8,219 bases of DNA from positions 1 to 8,219 of the forward strand of contig JAHRAM010000120.1 of NCBI GenBank assembly GCA_020027305.1. The letters are read 5' to 3'. This stretch comes from Acidimicrobiia bacterium. Lineage in GTDB: Bacteria; Actinomycetota; Acidimicrobiia; Acidimicrobiales; Hopanoidiivorantaceae. The position numbers and the translations under genes were made by a program. The notes beneath the pieces were generated by a model that saw only the letters and a list, made by a program, of their open reading frames with translations, made no database searches and had not been told where the DNA came from. How positions within the stretch are numbered: position 1 is the first letter of the stretch; every line of letters begins with the position of its first letter. Of this stretch, positions 5,300 through 8,219 are shown piece by piece.

Positions 5300-6193
5300 A
5301 TGAAACTTTTGATGGATATGAAACTACACAAATCGGTGATGTCGGCAGAAGTGTTAGAAACATTTGCCAACATCTCACCAGAAGGTTTTTTTCTTGACGC
5401 CACACTTGGCGATGGTGGACATGCAGAAGCGATTCTGTCTGCTCATGAGCAAATTCAGCTCGTGGGTTTTGATAGGGACGCGCAGGCAATAGAACGGGCT
5501 GAGCATCGCTTAGCCCGTTTTGCCAACCGTGTGACATTTGTAAATGTATGTTTTGAAGAACTAGATAAAGAACTCACTCGACTGAGCATTGATGAAATTA
5601 GCGGAGCTATTTTTGATTTAGGTATTAGCTCTAATCAGCTAGATGACAGCGAACGTGGGTTCAGCTTTCAAACAGACGGACAATTAGATATGCGAATGAA
5701 TCAAAGTCAAGAATTTATGGCTGCAGACATCATAAATGAATGGAGTGAAGAAGAAATAGCAAATATTTTATATAGCTATGGAGATGAGCGAAACAGCAGA
5801 AGCATTGCAGCAGCTATTGTTGAAAATCGTCCGCTTTACTCAACTATAGATTTGGCGGAGTTAATCAAATCCGTTTCAAAAAAGTTTAACGGCATTCATC
5901 CAGCCACTAGAAGTTTTCAGGCTCTTCGCATTTGTGTAAACAGGGAGCTTGAACAAATTGTGCCGGCTCTAGAACAGGTTACTGCTCGATTAATTCCAAA
6001 AGGAAGGGTAGCAATTCTGTCTTATCACTCAGGCGAAGACTCACTTGTGAAGGCTTATTTACGCGATTTAGAAAAGGAACCAGATTTTTCGCTCATAAGT
6101 CGAAAAGCAAAAAAGCCCACTCAGCAAGAAATTGAAGAAAACCCAAGAGCCAGAAGTGCTCGCTTTCGCTCATTTGAATATATCCCAATATGA
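5300..6193 (+). CDS. rsmH: 16S rRNA (cytosine1402-N4)-methyltransferase RsmH
   Basis: S-adenosylmethionine-dependent methyltransferase that modifies C1402 in the ribosomal P-site. With this start it has 297 residues, within the family range. Motif I is DATLGDGGHAEAIL (33-46), then GFDRDAQAIERA (about 56-67), FDLGISSNQLDDSERGFSF (105-123), LDMRMN (129-134), HPATRSFQALRI (200-211), YHSGEDSLVK (near 242-251) and a C-terminal NPRARSARFR. The usual Arg of HSxEDR is Ser here. The start is ambiguous. TTG 5276 would overlap mraZ by ten bases with AAGGAG only two bases before it; ATG 5300, 5312 and 5318 are in frame without a good site. I chose the first ATG; family alignment (His-x-x-Val near the N-terminus) would also fit 5312 or 5318. 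The stop overlaps the ftsL ATG as ATGA. Confidence 0.93.
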   Translation: MKLLMDMKLHKSVMSAEVLETFANISPEGFFLDATLGDGGHAEAILSAHEQIQLVGFDRDAQAIERAEHRLARFANRVTFVNVCFEELDKELTRLSIDEISGAIFDLGISSNQLDDSERGFSFQTDGQLDMRMNQSQEFMAADIINEWSEEEIANILYSYGDERNSRSIAAAIVENRPLYSTIDLAELIKSVSKKFNGIHPATRSFQALRICVNRELEQIVPALEQVTARLIPKGRVAILSYHSGEDSLVKAYLRDLEKEPDFSLISRKAKKPTQQEIEENPRARSARFRSFEYIPI

Positions 6194-6507
6194 AAAACAA
6201 AAAAGTTAAAAAAGGAAAGCCAGATAGGCCTGCCCTAAAAGCAGTTTCTGCTGCGGGGATAACAATAGTTTTGGCTGGAATTTTGGGTTCTACAACTGTG
6301 AGCGCTCTCAGCATGGAATCTCAGCACCAAGTAAATAATCTCAGAGACAAAATTTCTGAAATAATGGAACAGAACAGAGCTTTAAAAGTGAAGCTTGCTC
6401 AAGCGGAGTCTCCAGTAATTGTTAGAGACCTTGCCAAAGAGTGGGGAATGGTTGAAGCAAGCCCCACATATTTACCAAGAACAAATCTATCAGGTGAAAC
6501 GCCATAA
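6190..6507 (+). CDS. ftsL: FtsL-like cell division protein
   Basis: A 105-residue single-pass membrane protein. The N-terminus is short and very basic (1-17, K-rich). One transmembrane helix follows (about 18-40). Residues 43-72 form an extracytoplasmic coiled-coil candidate (MESQHQVNNLRDKISEIMEQ and onwards). The C-terminal motif is SPVIVRDLAKEWGMVE (74-89), matching the SP..I...A...GMV pattern of FtsL/DivIC-type proteins. FtsL works with FtsB/DivIC and FtsQ to activate FtsW-FtsI at the septum. FtsL sequences diverge strongly, so the name rests on architecture plus position between rsmH and ftsI. Its ATG overlaps the rsmH stop (ATGA) with no ribosome binding site, so coupled translation is likely. 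Confidence 0.85.
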   Translation: MKNKKVKKGKPDRPALKAVSAAGITIVLAGILGSTTVSALSMESQHQVNNLRDKISEIMEQNRALKVKLAQAESPVIVRDLAKEWGMVEASPTYLPRTNLSGETP

Positions 6508-6511
6508 GGAG
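6506..6511 (+). promoter_or_regulatory. ftsI ribosome binding site overlapping the ftsL stop
   Basis: AAGGAG begins inside the TAA stop of ftsL and lies ten bases before GTG 6522. An ATG at 6512 directly abuts it, but that frame ends after 26 codons. The same six bases are perfectly complementary to CTCCTT at 6535-6540 just inside ftsI. Confidence 0.65.
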
Positions 6512-6521
6512 ATGGAAAATA

Positions 6522-8219
6522 GTGTCATTAACCCCTCCTTTGGCCAAAGAGCGCAATCTGCCGCCGACCAGTCAAGGCTCAAAAGAAGCTGACAAAACTG
6601 CCTTTCTCCCTCCCAAGGCACGACTGGCGGCGGCAGGCGTAGTTATTTTTCTACTTGTCGCCATCATTTTTGGGCGGCTATTTTTGCTTCAGGTGGTTTC
6701 CCCAGATAGATATGTGGAATGGGGAAAGGCCCAACGTTCTAGAGAGTTTTCAATAGCTGCACCTAGGGGTGACATCTTAGACAGAAATGGTGAGCCGTTG
6801 GCTGTTTCATTACGGGTAAGCACCATTTGGGCAGACCCGCAATTAGTAACTGAACACAGAAAAGTGTCACAAGCACTTTCACCCATTTTAGAAATGAAGC
6901 CTACCGAGTTGATGAACTTACTGACCAAACGTTCTCGCTTTGTTTATCTAAAGCGAAAAGTGTCAAGTCAAGTTGCCGAACAAGTAGCTGATTTGAAGTT
7001 CCCAGGCGTTTATTTGCTTCCAGAATATCAAAGAAAGAGTCCTGCTGGTGAAAACCTTGGCTTATCAGTCGTTGGATTTGTGGGAAGTGAAGATCAAGGG
7101 CTGGGAGGAGTTGAATATTCTTTCAATGAACTTCTAACGGGTGAAAATGGGCAAGTTTCTTTTGAGGGAAGTGTTAGAGGAAATGTGCTAGACCCTGATC
7201 TCCTTAGGTCTTCACCAGCCCGTCAAGGGAGCAACCTTCAATTAACCCTTGACAAGAATCTTCAACACGAAGCAGAGCGATTGATAATAGATGCTGTTAC
7301 TGAATATAAGGCATTAAGCGGAACCATTTTGGCAACCCGCCCAGCAACAGGGGAGATACTTGCTATGGCAACTGCTTTATCACATGATGCCCCAAACATT
7401 GAACCAGGCCAATATAGCGAAAGTAAAAAAGATAACAAAGATAGCGAAAGCACCACAGAGCGGATTGCCGTAATTTCAGATGACAACAGAGCTTTAACTT
7501 GGGCCTATGAACCAGGTTCTGCCTTAAAGCCAGTGCTGTTTTCAGGAATTTTTGAATCTGGTGTTGGAACGCCAGATAGTCTTAAAGAGGTTCCCGACAC
7601 ACATTTTTTATATGACTCAAAGTTTAGCGATCACATTCCCCACGATCCAGAAGAGTGGAACATCTCTGACATTGTCACCGTTTCTTCAAATGTAGGAACA
7701 ATCCTCTGGGCAGAAGAGTTAGGGCGAACGCATTTTAATTATTTCTTAAAGCAGTTTGGTTTTGGTCTCCCCACCAATCTTGAGCTTCCAGGTGAAAGTT
7801 CTGGACTGCTCCTTAATCCTAAAGATTATTCTGGAACCTCACTTGCAACAATTCCTTTAGGTCAGGGAATATCTGTTACTCCAATACAACTACTTTATGC
7901 CTACAATGCCATTGCAAATGGTGGGGTTTATGTTCCACCTCGTTTGATAGTAGCAACTGGACAAGGTGAAAATTGGAATCCATACCCAACTGTAGCAGGC
8001 TCGCAAAGAGTTATCTCAAAAGATGCAGCTATGTCTATGAACAAAATTCTCAGTCGAGTTGTAGAGGAGGGAACAGGTGAAGCTGCGAAAAACAAGAATT
8101 ACACAGTGGCAGGAAAAACTGGCACCGCAAGAAAGCCTCAACCTACAGGGGGATATGTAGATGCCGCTGGAAATTTTCATTATATAACAACATTTGCTGG
8201 ATACTTTCCAGCTGAAAAC
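6522..8219 (+). CDS. ftsI: penicillin-binding protein FtsI (class B PBP), 3' end outside the window
   Basis: The first 566 residues of a septal peptidoglycan transpeptidase; the gene runs off the right edge with no stop. The N-terminus is a cytoplasmic Pro/Lys-rich tail (1-34) and one membrane helix (about 36-58). APRGDILDRNGEPLA (80-94) is the conserved start of the class B pedestal domain. The transpeptidase domain has YEPGSALK with catalytic Ser333 and Lys336, the S-x-N motif SSN (388-390), and KTGT (532-535), so all three active-site motifs are intact. Residues 298-313 form a polar linker with an internal duplication before the catalytic Ser. FtsI crosslinks septal peptidoglycan with FtsW. 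GTG 6522 is chosen because the RGDILDRNG frame opens there, with AAGGAG ten bases upstream. It is co-transcribed with mraZ-rsmH-ftsL. Only the last part of the transpeptidase domain and any C-terminal extension are missing. Confidence 0.95.
   Translation, partial: MSLTPPLAKERNLPPTSQGSKEADKTAFLPPKARLAAAGVVIFLLVAIIFGRLFLLQVVSPDRYVEWGKAQRSREFSIAAPRGDILDRNGEPLAVSLRVSTIWADPQLVTEHRKVSQALSPILEMKPTELMNLLTKRSRFVYLKRKVSSQVAEQVADLKFPGVYLLPEYQRKSPAGENLGLSVVGFVGSEDQGLGGVEYSFNELLTGENGQVSFEGSVRGNVLDPDLLRSSPARQGSNLQLTLDKNLQHEAERLIIDAVTEYKALSGTILATRPATGEILAMATALSHDAPNIEPGQYSESKKDNKDSESTTERIAVISDDNRALTWAYEPGSALKPVLFSGIFESGVGTPDSLKEVPDTHFLYDSKFSDHIPHDPEEWNISDIVTVSSNVGTILWAEELGRTHFNYFLKQFGFGLPTNLELPGESSGLLLNPKDYSGTSLATIPLGQGISVTPIQLLYAYNAIANGGVYVPPRLIVATGQGENWNPYPTVAGSQRVISKDAAMSMNKILSRVVEEGTGEAAKNKNYTVAGKTGTARKPQPTGGYVDAAGNFHYITTFAGYFPAEN
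7414..7450 (+). repeat. in-frame 27-bp-spaced direct repeat inside ftsI
   Basis: ATAGCGAAAG occurs at 7414-7423 and 7441-7450, exactly 27 bases (nine codons) apart. The protein reads YSESKKDNK then DSESTTERI (298-315), a polar linker with a diverged nine-residue duplication upstream of the catalytic serine. Confidence 0.5.

Noticed and set aside
5253..5537. Minus-strand open frame of 94 codons across the mraZ/rsmH junction
   Set aside because: It lies antisense to the conserved rsmH motif I region; the mraZ and rsmH products on the plus strand are unambiguous.
6538..6549. 12-bp perfect palindrome CTTTGGCCAAAG in the ftsI 5' coding region
   Set aside because: It has no loop, lies inside coding sequence and is short enough to be chance; no regulator site could be assigned.
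6512..6592. Small gene starting at ATG 6512 (26 codons)
   Set aside because: The ATG abuts the AAGGAG with no spacing and the frame overlaps ftsI in another frame. It is kept only as a possible decoy start.

Overview
The window looks like a chromosomal segment of a low-GC actinobacterium (about 40% GC by spot counts of a few lines). The evidence is the gene order: an actinobacterial-type HNH nuclease, a lipoate/biotin ligase-fold protein, then mraZ-rsmH-ftsL-ftsI. As I recall it, this neighbourhood fits the class Acidimicrobiia, including marine members with reduced GC. That placement is inferred from gene order and protein flavour, not from any search.

Left part (1-2682, minus strand): a tight operon read right to left. 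It encodes a MoxR-type AAA+ ATPase (TTG start with a good ribosome binding site), a DUF58 protein, and a multi-pass membrane protein matching the N-terminal domain of TgpA-type transglutaminases. This last protein stops after 193 residues. Its TGA overlaps a GTG that may start the next gene, leaving the window at base 1. MoxR/DUF58/transglutaminase clusters are widespread and thought to act in assembly or maturation at the cell envelope.

Middle (2683-2983): a non-coding, strongly pyrimidine-biased divergent intergenic region. It holds a 16-bp tandem repeat (three clear copies and a decayed fourth) and a shorter 10-bp repeat. This is the least explained DNA in the window.

Right part (2984-8219, plus strand): an unrecognised 112-residue basic protein, the HNH nuclease, and the lipoate-ligase-like protein, which ends in an intrinsic-terminator-like hairpin. 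The division and cell wall (dcw) cluster follows: mraZ, rsmH, ftsL-like, and ftsI (class B penicillin-binding protein), which runs off the right edge. Upstream of mraZ is a probable promoter covered by four MraZ-type TGGNN boxes at exact 10-bp spacing, as expected for MraZ autoregulation of the cluster. Overlapping or very close gene junctions suggest the dcw genes are co-transcribed and translationally coupled.

No tRNA, rRNA, CRISPR array, insertion sequence or phage gene was seen. I found no clearly new multi-gene system. The points most worth checking are the 16-bp repeat, the split TgpA-like gene with a hairpin at its stop/start overlap, and the architecture of the mraZ operator.
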